DNA from: Theionarchaea archaeon
GTDB lineage: Archaea; Methanobacteriota_B; Thermococci; Methanofastidiosales; SZ-28-30
Direction of reading: 5' to 3'
Assembly (NCBI GenBank): GCA_018992685.1
Contig: JACVGT010000019.1
Location: 1-64,000, forward strand
DNA length: 64,000 nt
The notes under the pieces were generated by a model. The model was not told the origin of the DNA. It searched no databases and saw only the letters and a program-made list of their open reading frames with translations. A program made the translations under genes and the position numbers. Below, in pieces: positions 54,158 to 62,433 of the stretch (position 1 is its first letter; each line of letters starts with the position of its first letter).

Positions 54158-54619
54158 TCACATTGAGGATTTTCTCTCAGTCAGCTCGAACAAGCAGTAG
54201 CTATCTCCGGCAGCCTGACAGGAGGTCTCCCTGTACATGATGTCTTCTTTACTGTAATATCTGGAAACCAGCCCCTCGAAAAACCCAGCCAGAAAATGAC
54301 ACACGGGGTCATTACTTTCCGCATAGCCAGAAGCAATCGGAGAATCAGTAACCTGGAACTGAAATTCTTCAGGATGAAAGGTAGCCCTCACAAAGCCAGT
54401 GGCTTCCAGCTCGGCCAAAAGATCCTGGATGGTGGCGCCTTCATCTTCTGATTGCATGATTTCCATGTACTTGTCGCCAAATTCCTTTCCTGCAGAGTAG
54501 AGAACTTTGGCCGCAGAGGGCCCAATGGAATCCTCCAGCGTTTTCTGGATTTTCATGAAAATGCTGTTAAGCACCACTAGCTTCCTCTTTTTTTCCACCG
54601 GCAGCAATTCTTTCATCAT
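54158..54619 (-). CDS. V4R (4-vinyl reductase) domain protein
   Basis: Protein of 153 residues with the V4R pattern: GPSAAKVLYSAGKEFGD, PVCHFLAGFFEGL and C-terminal ETSCQAAGDSYCLFEL. V4R domains bind small hydrophobic ligands or help regulate by sensing them. CTTTATAAAG at 54637-54646 is about 25 bp before ATG, so leaderless. Confidence 0.82.
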   Translation of the reverse strand: MMKELLPVEKKRKLVVLNSIFMKIQKTLEDSIGPSAAKVLYSAGKEFGDKYMEIMQSEDEGATIQDLLAELEATGFVRATFHPEEFQFQVTDSPIASGYAESNDPVCHFLAGFFEGLVSRYYSKEDIMYRETSCQAAGDSYCLFELTERKSSM

Positions 54620-54742
54620 ATATCCTTTCAATCAGGACTTTATAAAGGTATAGGAGGCGAGCAAAGAGGTAGTAGACCTGCCTTCTTGCTGACATTTCAA
54701 GATCTGCTGCTCCGGTGTCTGCCATCACGCTGAGGAGCCACA

Positions 54743-55537
54743 CTACGAGCCAAACCAGGCATCTAGCCTCCTCTGCCCAGGCTGGGCCTTCCTGTACGGG
54801 ATGTTCAGAAGGTCCTTCAACATTCGTGCGTTGCTGATTGCCTGCCCTCGGGGGTGATTATTGAACTGGAGATACAAAGTCTCGGTTGAGAGACGTATTT
54901 CTTGCACTTTGGGTACCCACTCCTTCAATTCTTCTTCTGAGTATTGATAGTCATACCAATGCGATGGGTTCCTTCCATGCCATCTAACATATCCAAGATC
55001 TGATGTGATTCGTACGAGAGGTTCCATTTTCACAGAATCTGTCACAACAAAGGCGGCGTGGTCATCTCTGAGAAAGGAAACGTCAATTCTCGAGTCCCAG
55101 GAGGTGTGGCGGAACTCTACCGCAAACCGCACATTGTCAGGTAGAAAGTCCAAGAACTCCTTCAGGTTATCTTCATACTCTGTAGAGAACTTTGGAGGCA
55201 ATTGAATGAGGAAACAGCCCAGCTTTCCTGAATCTATGAGAGGAAACATCAAAGAATAGAATTCCTTGAACACCGGTTCTGAATTCTTGAGAAATCTCTT
55301 GTGAGTAATCTCTTTGGGGATCTTTGCGGTGAAGACAAAATCATCAGGTACCTTCTTGTTCCAGGAAATGACCGCGTACTTATTGGGTAGGGCATAGAAA
55401 GTGGAGTTAATCTCTACCAGATTGAATTCCCTTGCATAAAACTCTAACATCTTTCCCTTCTCAATGCCTTCAGGGTAAAACGGGCCAATCCAATCATCAT
55501 AGCTCCAGCCACTCGTTCCTATGTATAAGGTTCCCAT
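54743..55537 (-). CDS. DUF72 (YecE-like) protein
   Basis: Protein of 264 residues with a TIM-barrel-like fold of the DUF72 family: IGTSGWSYDDWIGPFYPEG at the start, FNLVEINSTFYALP, FAVEFRHTSW and YLQFNNHPRGQAISNA near the end. Function unknown. GGGAACC-type sequence before ATG is a weak SD. Confidence 0.88.
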   Translation of the reverse strand: MGTLYIGTSGWSYDDWIGPFYPEGIEKGKMLEFYAREFNLVEINSTFYALPNKYAVISWNKKVPDDFVFTAKIPKEITHKRFLKNSEPVFKEFYSLMFPLIDSGKLGCFLIQLPPKFSTEYEDNLKEFLDFLPDNVRFAVEFRHTSWDSRIDVSFLRDDHAAFVVTDSVKMEPLVRITSDLGYVRWHGRNPSHWYDYQYSEEELKEWVPKVQEIRLSTETLYLQFNNHPRGQAISNARMLKDLLNIPYRKAQPGQRRLDAWFGS

Positions 55538-55720
55538 AGTAGGAGTTCTTCTGATACCAAAAAAATGTTACGGTTCCTGTGCTGTAATGAGCCCCTGTGA
55601 TACTTCTGCTCCTGTTCTGCTGAGCCCCCATATCGATGCAAGGCCTCACATCACACATCTTTTGTTCCCACATCGAAGGGACGTACTTCCAGCATCCGAG
55701 CTCAATCATCCACGTGTCAA

Positions 55721-55736
55721 CCGAAAGTCTTATAAG
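55721..55736 (+). promoter_or_regulatory. Promoter of permuted binding protein 3
   Basis: CCGAAAG then TCTTATAAG; start predicted near 55758, giving a leader of about 165 nt. Bases 55538-55720 upstream hold no recognised gene. Confidence 0.65.
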
Positions 55737-55741
55737 TAGTA

Positions 55742-55787
55742 GTTATTATAATAACAAGTAGCTACTACTAAAAGTAGTATCTACTAC
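55742..55787. promoter_or_regulatory. Palindrome cluster at promoter of permuted binding protein 3
   Basis: GTTATTATAATAAC (55742-55755), AGTAGCTACT (55757-55766) and GTAGTA-TC-TACTAC (55774-55787) lie around the predicted transcript start. They share AGTA/TACT half-sites with the Opp2 and 58.0-kb promoters. Confidence 0.55.
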
Positions 55788-55804
55788 GGAAAATCGGAAC
55801 TCCA

Positions 55805-55914
55805 ATACCGTCTGCTGGTTGAAGATGTCGGCCTCCTTGGATCGGTATTGCAGACACTGAACCCGATCAACATCACCTCCAGCAGATGGTATACAGAATG
55901 GAGACCAAAGGAGG
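55805..55914 (+). promoter_or_regulatory. Structured mRNA leader with anti-SD bulge (gene at 55922)
   Basis: P1 pairs 55805-55818 with 55879-55892 (14 bp, one G-U). P2 pairs GATGT 55824-55828 with ACATC 55870-55874. P3 pairs GATCGG 55840-55845 with CCGATC 55863-55868. The left strand between P2 and P3 is a bulge containing CCTCCTT (55832-55838), complementary to the gene's own SD AAGGAGG (55908-55914). Folding was done by eye. Confidence 0.6.
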
Positions 55915-55921
55915 AAGAAAA

Positions 55922-57811
55922 ATGAACACAAGAAAGATCTCAGTCGTATTGTCTGCCGTGTTACTTGCTTCTTTAACTCTATCCCTATTCGGAACCAGTA
56001 CTGTTGCACAAGAACAGCAGTGGAAAAAAGTGCCAACTACTGAAGACTATTCCAATTACCCCGCATTCTTTTCGATCACGCAGATTGCCCCCATTGGGAA
56101 CAAGGTTAGGGAACAGTATACACAGGCAGCCAACCTCGAAATGAGAAAAATCGGCATAGGGGCTGACTTCAGAATGCTGGAGTTCGGAGACCTGATCAAC
56201 AGGGAATTCAACAACTACTATGGCAGCACATTTGCTGAAGATGGATTCGACATTTCTTCATTCGGCTGGTCAGTGGGAGTAGACCCCGATCCCTTTGACA
56301 GTTTCCACTCTTCTGCAATGACCCCCATAGGTAACAACATTACATTCTGGTACTGCCCGGAAGCTGATGAGATGCTCTCTCTCGCACGAGTTGAACTTGA
56401 CCAGCAAGCCAGAAAGGAATACCTGTGGAGATTCCAGGAGATTGTTGCGGATGAAAAGCCCTACTGTGTGGTGTATGTGCCACTGCTCATCTGGGCCTCC
56501 ACAGATCAACTGGAAGGCTTTAATTCACTGATGTGGCAGCAGAACTTTGATGCTGTAACCTGGTCAATTCCAGGAAAAGACACCGTTGTCTATGGTACAC
56601 CCGCAGCTGTCGAGGGTATGCTGCCCTGGAGATGGAACTCAGTGTATGGACACTATCTTCACAACCAGATATTTGAGACATTGTGGACCGTTGCTCCAGA
56701 CCTCACCATTGAATCAAGAATTGCTGACTCTGCAACAGAAGGACCTTCAATCGTATTTGCCCCTAGCACTCTTGATGATGCTTCAATTGAGGCTCTCGGA
56801 CCTGATGTCAAGAAGTGTGTGGTGAACACCAAACTCGCAGGTCCTGTTGTGTTCCCCGAATACTACGACATCAAAATCAAAGAAGGCATCATGTTCCACG
56901 ATGGCGTGGAGATGACCAGTGAAGATGTCAAGTGGTCAATGGATGCCTGTGTCAGCGCAGACACCGCCTTCCAGGGATGGGGTACCTTCAGAGATGTATA
57001 TTCCAGCTCAGAAATCCTTGACAAGTACACACTGAGAGTGTATGTCGGGATGCCCCACGCAGCATGGGTACAGTATTGTAATCCATATGTATTGCCCAAG
57101 CATATCTATGGTGGCATTCCTATAACAGGAGCAGAAGCTGCCACCAGCTGGATGGAATCTGACATCAACAGAGGAGACACTGTCATTGGTTCAGGACCCT
57201 TCATGTTTGATTCCTGGGAAGCTGACCAGTTCTGGAAGATGAAGAAGACACCTGACTACTGGGGTTCTGCATATGGATATCTTGAAGCAGGATGCGACTT
57301 CCTGATACTGAAATTGATACCCGAGAGAGAGGCAGCCCGTGTTGCCCTGGAAACTGGAGAAATTGACATCATGTGCTGCTACTACCAGCTCGGAGCAATT
57401 GCTCAGGACCTGGAAGCTACCCCCGGCCTAGTGTTGTGGACCACAGAAGACTTCGGCTACCAGCACCTGCACTTCAACTGCCGCAACCCGTACCTTGCCA
57501 ACAAGTACGTGAGACAGGCCATTTCCTCCTGTATTGACAGACAGGGAATTGTGGACAAGTTGCTGGGTGGTTATGGTGTGCCTGGTGCCAACCCTGTTGC
57601 CGTTCCCTCGTGGGCCTTCAACACCAACATTGCACCAGACCCATACGATCTGGACAAGGCACGAGAGTTGATGGACACGGCAGGATATCGCTACTACGTC
57701 CTAGAAAAGACGGTGAGCACAGGCGGAGAAGAGGAAGCTGGAGGCGGATTCTGTCTGGGAACCCTGTTTATAGCCCTTATGAAGACTAATCATCTATTCA
57801 GGAGAGAGTGA
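55922..57811 (+). CDS. Circularly permuted solute-binding protein 3, altered C-terminus
   Basis: Binding protein of 629 residues, close relative of the genes at 41395 and 58179 with the same rotated lobe order and no permease genes beside it. The linker GGEEEAGGGFCLGTLFIALM is shared with the 58179 copy, but the reading then turns to KTNHLFRRE and stops, so the anchor helix is cut to about 10 residues. It may be released or poorly anchored. AAAGGAGG lies 7 nt before ATG 55922. Confidence 0.83.
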   Translation: MNTRKISVVLSAVLLASLTLSLFGTSTVAQEQQWKKVPTTEDYSNYPAFFSITQIAPIGNKVREQYTQAANLEMRKIGIGADFRMLEFGDLINREFNNYYGSTFAEDGFDISSFGWSVGVDPDPFDSFHSSAMTPIGNNITFWYCPEADEMLSLARVELDQQARKEYLWRFQEIVADEKPYCVVYVPLLIWASTDQLEGFNSLMWQQNFDAVTWSIPGKDTVVYGTPAAVEGMLPWRWNSVYGHYLHNQIFETLWTVAPDLTIESRIADSATEGPSIVFAPSTLDDASIEALGPDVKKCVVNTKLAGPVVFPEYYDIKIKEGIMFHDGVEMTSEDVKWSMDACVSADTAFQGWGTFRDVYSSSEILDKYTLRVYVGMPHAAWVQYCNPYVLPKHIYGGIPITGAEAATSWMESDINRGDTVIGSGPFMFDSWEADQFWKMKKTPDYWGSAYGYLEAGCDFLILKLIPEREAARVALETGEIDIMCCYYQLGAIAQDLEATPGLVLWTTEDFGYQHLHFNCRNPYLANKYVRQAISSCIDRQGIVDKLLGGYGVPGANPVAVPSWAFNTNIAPDPYDLDKARELMDTAGYRYYVLEKTVSTGGEEEAGGGFCLGTLFIALMKTNHLFRRE

Positions 57812-57988
57812 CACTATTTGAAATCTCCTGATTGAGCCAAAAATCCCATAAAGATTTTATCCTTCAACCTAAGAACTCAACCTGTCAACATTTCTTATCC
57901 AGTATTACCAATAGTGTCATGACATATGCACCTTTCATCCCACTACCATAGCAGCAAGTAGCTCCGGGAGAAAGAACATTAATTCCAA

Positions 57989-58005
57989 GCGAAAGTTTTA
58001 TAAAG
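57989..58005 (+). promoter_or_regulatory. Promoter of permuted binding protein 4
   Basis: GCGAAAG then TTTTATAAAG; start predicted near 58027 and leader about 150 nt. The stretch 57812-57988 has only a T-poor spacer and no gene I can support. Confidence 0.65.
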
Positions 58006-58008
58006 CAC

Positions 58009-58047
58009 AGTAACTACTAAATTCAAGTAGTTACTATTTTAAATAGT
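58009..58047. promoter_or_regulatory. Palindromes at promoter of permuted binding protein 4
   Basis: AGTAACTACT (58009-58018) and AGTAGTTACT (58026-58035) are perfect inverted repeats with a 7-nt spacer. ACTATTT-T-AAATAGT (58033-58047) overlaps the second. All lie across the predicted start site. Confidence 0.6.
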
Positions 58048-58070
58048 ATCTACAACTGAGACAATCCCGG

Positions 58071-58171
58071 ACCGTTCACTGGATGAAGATGTCACCTCCT
58101 TTGATCGGTACTCTACATTCGATCCGACATCTCATCTGGTGGATGGTGCGGGAAATGGAGACTAAAGGAGG
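58071..58171 (+). promoter_or_regulatory. Structured mRNA leader with anti-SD bulge (gene at 58179)
   Basis: P1 pairs 58071-58085 with 58133-58147 (15 bp, four G-U). P2 pairs AGATGTC 58087-58093 with GACATCT 58126-58132. P3 pairs GATCG 58103-58107 with CGATC 58120-58124. The 9-nt left bulge ACCTCCTTT (58094-58102) faces one base and is complementary to the SD AAAGGAGG (58164-58171). Same architecture as the 55.8-kb leader with different P1 sequence. Confidence 0.65.
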
Positions 58172-58178
58172 ATAAAAA

Positions 58179-60080
58179 ATGAATACGAAAAAGATTTCGG
58201 CAATCCTGTCAGTTGTGCTCGTTGCTTCTCTTGTGATATCCCTTTTCGGGACAACTACTGTCGCTCAAGAGGAAACCATGACACAAGTACCGTTCACCGA
58301 GGACTATTCCAAGTACCAGCCATTCTTTTCGATTACGCAGATTGCTCCCATCGGGAACAAGGTCAGAGAACAGTACACCCAGGCCGTCAACCTTGATATG
58401 CCAAAGATCGGCATTAAGGCTGACTTCAAGCTGCTGGAGTTTGGAGACCTGATCAACAGGGAGTTCAACAACTACTATGGTAGTACATTCGCTGAAGACG
58501 GATTCGACATCTCTTCATTCGGCTGGTCGGTGGGTGTAGACCCCGATCCCTTTGACATATTCCACTCTTCTGCAATGACCCCCATAGGTAACAATGTGAC
58601 GTTCTGGTACTGCCCTGAGTCTGACGAGATGCTGGCCAAGGCACGAGTCGAATCAAATCAGGAAACCAGAAAGGAATACCTGTGGAGATGGCAGGAAATT
58701 ATTGCAGATGAACAGCCCTACTGTGTGGTGTATGTGCCACTGCTCATCTGGGGCTCAACAGATCAGCTGGAAGGCTTTGACCCACTGTTGTGGCTGCAGA
58801 ACTATTCTCTGGAAACATGGGAAATTCCAGGAAAGGATACCATTGTCTATGGATCACCTGCGGCTGTCGAGGGTATGCTGCCCTGGAGATGGAACTCAGT
58901 GTATGGTCGTTATCTGCATTCACAGATCTTTGAGAGTCTGTGGCTTGTGGATAACAACCTGGTGATTTCACCCCGACTTGCAGAATCAGCAACAGCAGGG
59001 CCTACCATTGTGTTCGCCCCCAGCGCTATTGATGATGCTTCAATTGAGGCTCTGGCCCCTGATGTCAAAAAGTGCAAGGTGAATGACAAGCTCGCAGAGC
59101 CTGTCGTATTCCCCGAGTACTATGACCTCAAGATCAGGCAGGGCATCATGTTCCACGATGGCGTGGAGATGACCAGTGAAGATGTCAAGTGGTCAATGGA
59201 TGCTGTCATCAGTGCAGACACTGCCTTCCAGGGATGGGGTACCTTCAGAGACATATATGACAGCTCTGAGATTATTGACAAGTACACGGTAAGAGTATAT
59301 GTCGGAATGCCCCACGCAGCATGGGTTCTGTACTGCAACCCAACTGTACTGCCCAAGCATGTCTATGGTACTATCCCCATAACAGGAGCAGAAGCTGCCA
59401 CTAGCTGGATGGAGTCTGACATCAACAGGGGAGAGAACGTCATTGGTTCTGGACCCTTCATGTTTGATTCCTGGGAAGCTGACCAGTTCTGGAAGATGAA
59501 GAAGACACCCAACTACTGGGGTGTCAAGTATGGTGTTCCCGACCCACAATTCGAATACTTCCTCATCAAGCTGATACCCGAGAGAGAAGCTGCACGTGTC
59601 GCTCTGGAAACTGGAGAAATTGACATCATGGACACGTACTACCAGCTCGGAGCAATTGCTCAGGATCTGGAAGCTACTCCTGGGTTGAAGCTGTGGACCA
59701 CAGAAGACTTCGGCTACCAGCACCTGCACTTCAACTGCCGCAACCCGTACCTGGCCAACAAGTACGTGAGACAGGCCATTTCCCACTGTATTGACAGACA
59801 GGGAATTGTGGACAACCTGTTGGGTGGCTACGGTGTACCCGGTGCTAACCCTGTTGCCGTCCCGTCATGGGCCTTCAACACCAACATTGCACCAGATGCA
59901 TATGACCTGGTCAAGGCTCGGGAAATGATGGACAAGGCAGGATACCGCTACTTCATCGTTGAGAAAGCAGGCGCAGCTGGTGGAGAAGAGGAAGCCGGAG
60001 GCGGACTCTGTCTAGGAACCATGTTCATAGCCCTTATGGTCTTGGGCGGAAATCTGCTCTATCTCAAGAAGAAAGAGTAA
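58179..60080 (+). CDS. Circularly permuted solute-binding protein 4
   Basis: Binding protein of 633 residues with signal peptide (about 8-30). As in the 41395 copy, the usual C-terminal lobe comes first (about 50-205) and the usual N-terminal and middle parts follow (about 220-590). C-terminus: GGEEEAGGGLCLGTMF, a full membrane helix and KKKE. It is an orphan, so it may feed OppBCDF2 or a distant permease. AAAGGAGG lies 7 nt before ATG. Confidence 0.85.
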   Translation: MNTKKISAILSVVLVASLVISLFGTTTVAQEETMTQVPFTEDYSKYQPFFSITQIAPIGNKVREQYTQAVNLDMPKIGIKADFKLLEFGDLINREFNNYYGSTFAEDGFDISSFGWSVGVDPDPFDIFHSSAMTPIGNNVTFWYCPESDEMLAKARVESNQETRKEYLWRWQEIIADEQPYCVVYVPLLIWGSTDQLEGFDPLLWLQNYSLETWEIPGKDTIVYGSPAAVEGMLPWRWNSVYGRYLHSQIFESLWLVDNNLVISPRLAESATAGPTIVFAPSAIDDASIEALAPDVKKCKVNDKLAEPVVFPEYYDLKIRQGIMFHDGVEMTSEDVKWSMDAVISADTAFQGWGTFRDIYDSSEIIDKYTVRVYVGMPHAAWVLYCNPTVLPKHVYGTIPITGAEAATSWMESDINRGENVIGSGPFMFDSWEADQFWKMKKTPNYWGVKYGVPDPQFEYFLIKLIPEREAARVALETGEIDIMDTYYQLGAIAQDLEATPGLKLWTTEDFGYQHLHFNCRNPYLANKYVRQAISHCIDRQGIVDNLLGGYGVPGANPVAVPSWAFNTNIAPDAYDLVKAREMMDKAGYRYFIVEKAGAAGGEEEAGGGLCLGTMFIALMVLGGNLLYLKKKE

Positions 60081-60121
60081 TCCTTTTTTCCTTTTTTTCT
60101 TTGCATTTTCTCTTTTTATTT
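60081..60121 (+). terminator. Terminator after permuted binding protein 4
   Basis: CCTTTTTTCCTTTTTTTC and further T blocks follow the stop codon closely. No gene lies in the remaining bases to 60246. Confidence 0.65.
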
Positions 60122-60246
60122 GGAATTAAACCACTGAATCAGAAATCATTTTCTCACACACTCCACCCAATACCTGAGGAATCCTTTGCCTTGCTTTCCT
60201 TCTTGTCTCACTCAGGAATTTCTGTGTCCAGAAATCACTCACCAGA

Positions 60247-61047
60247 CTACGTCCCGTCCACTATGTGTATCACTCTCTGAGGAAAGGGTATGTGTATGCC
60301 TGCTTTTTCCAGCTCTACTTTCATTTTCCATAGCAACTCCATCTGTACTGTATACCACACCTGTGAAGGGGCCCATACCCGTATGCTCAGGCGGACACTG
60401 CTGTCCCCCAGGTCGTCCACATAAACAGCTGGTCTAGGATTGACCAGTACAAAAGGGTGTTCTTCCAGCACCTTCTTTATGACCTGTATAGCCTCCTCCG
60501 CATCATCCTCGTATCCAATTCCTATGGAATACTCAAACCGTCTGGCAGGGTATTTCACATAGTTCGTAATGTTTGACGAAAACACCTTCTCGTTCGGTAT
60601 CCTCATATACGTGCCATCAAATGTCCTCACTACTGTAGAAAGTACCCGTATATCCTCTACAACACCTGAAATATCTCCTATCTGAATCTGATCTCCGATC
60701 CTGATTGGTCTTTCAACAATCAAGAAGAGTCCTGAGATCAAATTCGAGACAACACTCTGGCTGGCAAACCCCAGCACAACACCCGCGAATCCTCCAGCAA
60801 CCAAGAGTCCAGTGAGATGAAGACCAAGTTGAGGGAGGGCAATGACAACTCCCACAGCAATTATGCCATAGTATATGAGTCTCTCCGCGATGCTGAGGAC
60901 ATGTTCAGCAACCCGTTCTTTCAGGGCTGTTCTCACATTTGTCCTCACTAATCTGGCAACGATCACAGAGATGACAACAGTTAAAAGAAACACCGCAATG
61001 TCGCGCAGAGTAACGTCGCCAAATACTGAAAGAGATTGATCCATCAT
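60247..61047 (-). CDS. mscS: Mechanosensitive channel of the MscS family
   Basis: Channel of 266 residues relieving osmotic stress. Three membrane helices end in the pore helix GLLVAGGFAGVVLGFASQSVVSNLISGLFL, then the beta domain (ERPIRIGDQIQIGDISGVVEDI, NEKVFSSNITNYV). Length is normal for small MscS. It overlaps the DUF432 gene upstream by 4 bp. Confidence 0.94.
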   Translation of the reverse strand: MMDQSLSVFGDVTLRDIAVFLLTVVISVIVARLVRTNVRTALKERVAEHVLSIAERLIYYGIIAVGVVIALPQLGLHLTGLLVAGGFAGVVLGFASQSVVSNLISGLFLIVERPIRIGDQIQIGDISGVVEDIRVLSTVVRTFDGTYMRIPNEKVFSSNITNYVKYPARRFEYSIGIGYEDDAEEAIQVIKKVLEEHPFVLVNPRPAVYVDDLGDSSVRLSIRVWAPSQVWYTVQMELLWKMKVELEKAGIHIPFPQRVIHIVDGT

Positions 61048-61781
61048 AACCCCCGCTCCATCAAAAATGATTCCTTCTCCATTACCGCCCCCTTACTTGA
61101 ATTGAAAAGTGTAGCCGCCTTCTTCATACCCACTAGGGGAGGTTCTTCCAGAAATGAGGTTTCAGCGCTGCCAGTACTGTTGACTTTCATGACAGCATTT
61201 GCCATGGCCAGCCCATCATAGAATATTCTCATGTAGCGCACGTCGAACACAAGGTTAGTTATTTCTTTGCGCTGAGGAGCAAGGTTCTCGATTTCCACGT
61301 TCGCAATACCCTCAGAAAGTGGGTCGACTTGAGGAACTTGAGTATAAACATCACTTCTCCACATCTTACAAATGACGCCATTGTCAGGATCTCCGTACAG
61401 TGTGTATTTCGGGCTCGTTACAGTAAAAAGATCTATGGGTTCTTCTTCCTTTCGTGTACTGCTGAAGAACCCCATATTCAAAGACTCTTCTGTTTCGGGG
61501 AAAACACCAATCTCAATGGGAAAGGTCACAACCACAGTAATCTTACTCCTGGAGGGCACCAACACGGGGAAGGCCGTTCTGATCAGCAGATAATGGGTTA
61601 TCATTTCCGGCTGAGTAACTGGTTCCACAGGGGTCACCAGCAAATTGAAAGGAGATGGCATAATTTTTTTGAGTTCGCTATCAGATTTCCGATGGTAGAC
61701 ATATAGTCCTTTTTCCTGATATGTTTCTATCGTAGAGGAACCGAGGCTGACTGGTTTCCCGAATTGATAGGAACCGAACAT
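61044..61781 (-). CDS. DUF432 protein
   Basis: Soluble protein of 245 residues, mostly beta (FGSYQFGKPVSLG, KIMPSPFNLLVTPVEPVTQPE, RSKITVVVTFPIEIGVF), resembling the archaeal DUF432 family that often accompanies MscS genes. A role in controlling the channel is inference from the overlap. CTTTATAAAT at about 61801-61810 places the start site at or next to ATG. Confidence 0.7.
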   Translation of the reverse strand: MFGSYQFGKPVSLGSSTIETYQEKGLYVYHRKSDSELKKIMPSPFNLLVTPVEPVTQPEMITHYLLIRTAFPVLVPSRSKITVVVTFPIEIGVFPETEESLNMGFFSSTRKEEEPIDLFTVTSPKYTLYGDPDNGVICKMWRSDVYTQVPQVDPLSEGIANVEIENLAPQRKEITNLVFDVRYMRIFYDGLAMANAVMKVNSTGSAETSFLEEPPLVGMKKAATLFNSSKGAVMEKESFLMERGL

Positions 61782-61961
61782 GTCCCCTTTTCTTTCTCGA
61801 GATTTATAAAGGTTGCAGTGTGGTTACAGGCCAGGATGGGGCCAATTCAGGTGCCCTGACATGTCTGTCCTGCAGTCTTTCCAGTGCTGCTGTATCGCTC
61901 CCCGAAGAAAAAGAAAAGTTTAAGTAGACTCTTGTCGATCAACATCTATGGAGGAACAATC

Positions 61962-62360
61962 ATGATTGGAACATTACCTGACTTGCTCTTGCATGCACTT
62001 CTGGAAACAATTCCCATAGAGTTCTCAGTGCTGGACACAGATGATAGAGTGCTGGCCTGGAACAAACATGACACACGAATCTTCAGAAGGCCTTCGGGAG
62101 AGGTGGGAAGGAATGTCCGTGACTGTCACCCAAAGAAGAGCCTGCATAAGGTTGAGCAGATTCTGAAGGAAATGAAGGAAGGAAAAAGAGATAAAGCCAC
62201 GTTCTGGATTGACCTGGAGAGGAATGGAAAAATCTCAAAAATCCTCATCGAATATTACGCTCTACGGGACGAGGAAGGGACCTACCTGGGCTGTCTGGAA
62301 GCCAGTCAAGACATCACGGACATGAGAGAGCTGGAAGGCGAAAGACGGTTGCTTGAATAA
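61962..62360 (+). CDS. PAS domain protein (DUF438-type sensor)
   Basis: Protein of 132 residues that is a single PAS domain: LLETIPIEFSVLDTDDRVLAWNKHDTRIF, GRNVRDCHPKKSLHKVEQIL and DEEGTYLGCLEASQDITDMRELEGERRLL. This variant, with the DCHP motif, occurs at the C-terminus of DUF438 proteins and may bind haem or another ligand. No output domain is fused. GGAGG before ATG 61962; TATA-like AAGTTTAAG near 61915. Confidence 0.8.
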   Translation: MIGTLPDLLLHALLETIPIEFSVLDTDDRVLAWNKHDTRIFRRPSGEVGRNVRDCHPKKSLHKVEQILKEMKEGKRDKATFWIDLERNGKISKILIEYYALRDEEGTYLGCLEASQDITDMRELEGERRLLE

Positions 62361-62433
62361 GGATTGACACAGTGGTTCCCCTTTTTTATGTCTCTCTCAT
62401 GCCGGTATTCTAGACGTTCTCTGTGAGGTGGGT

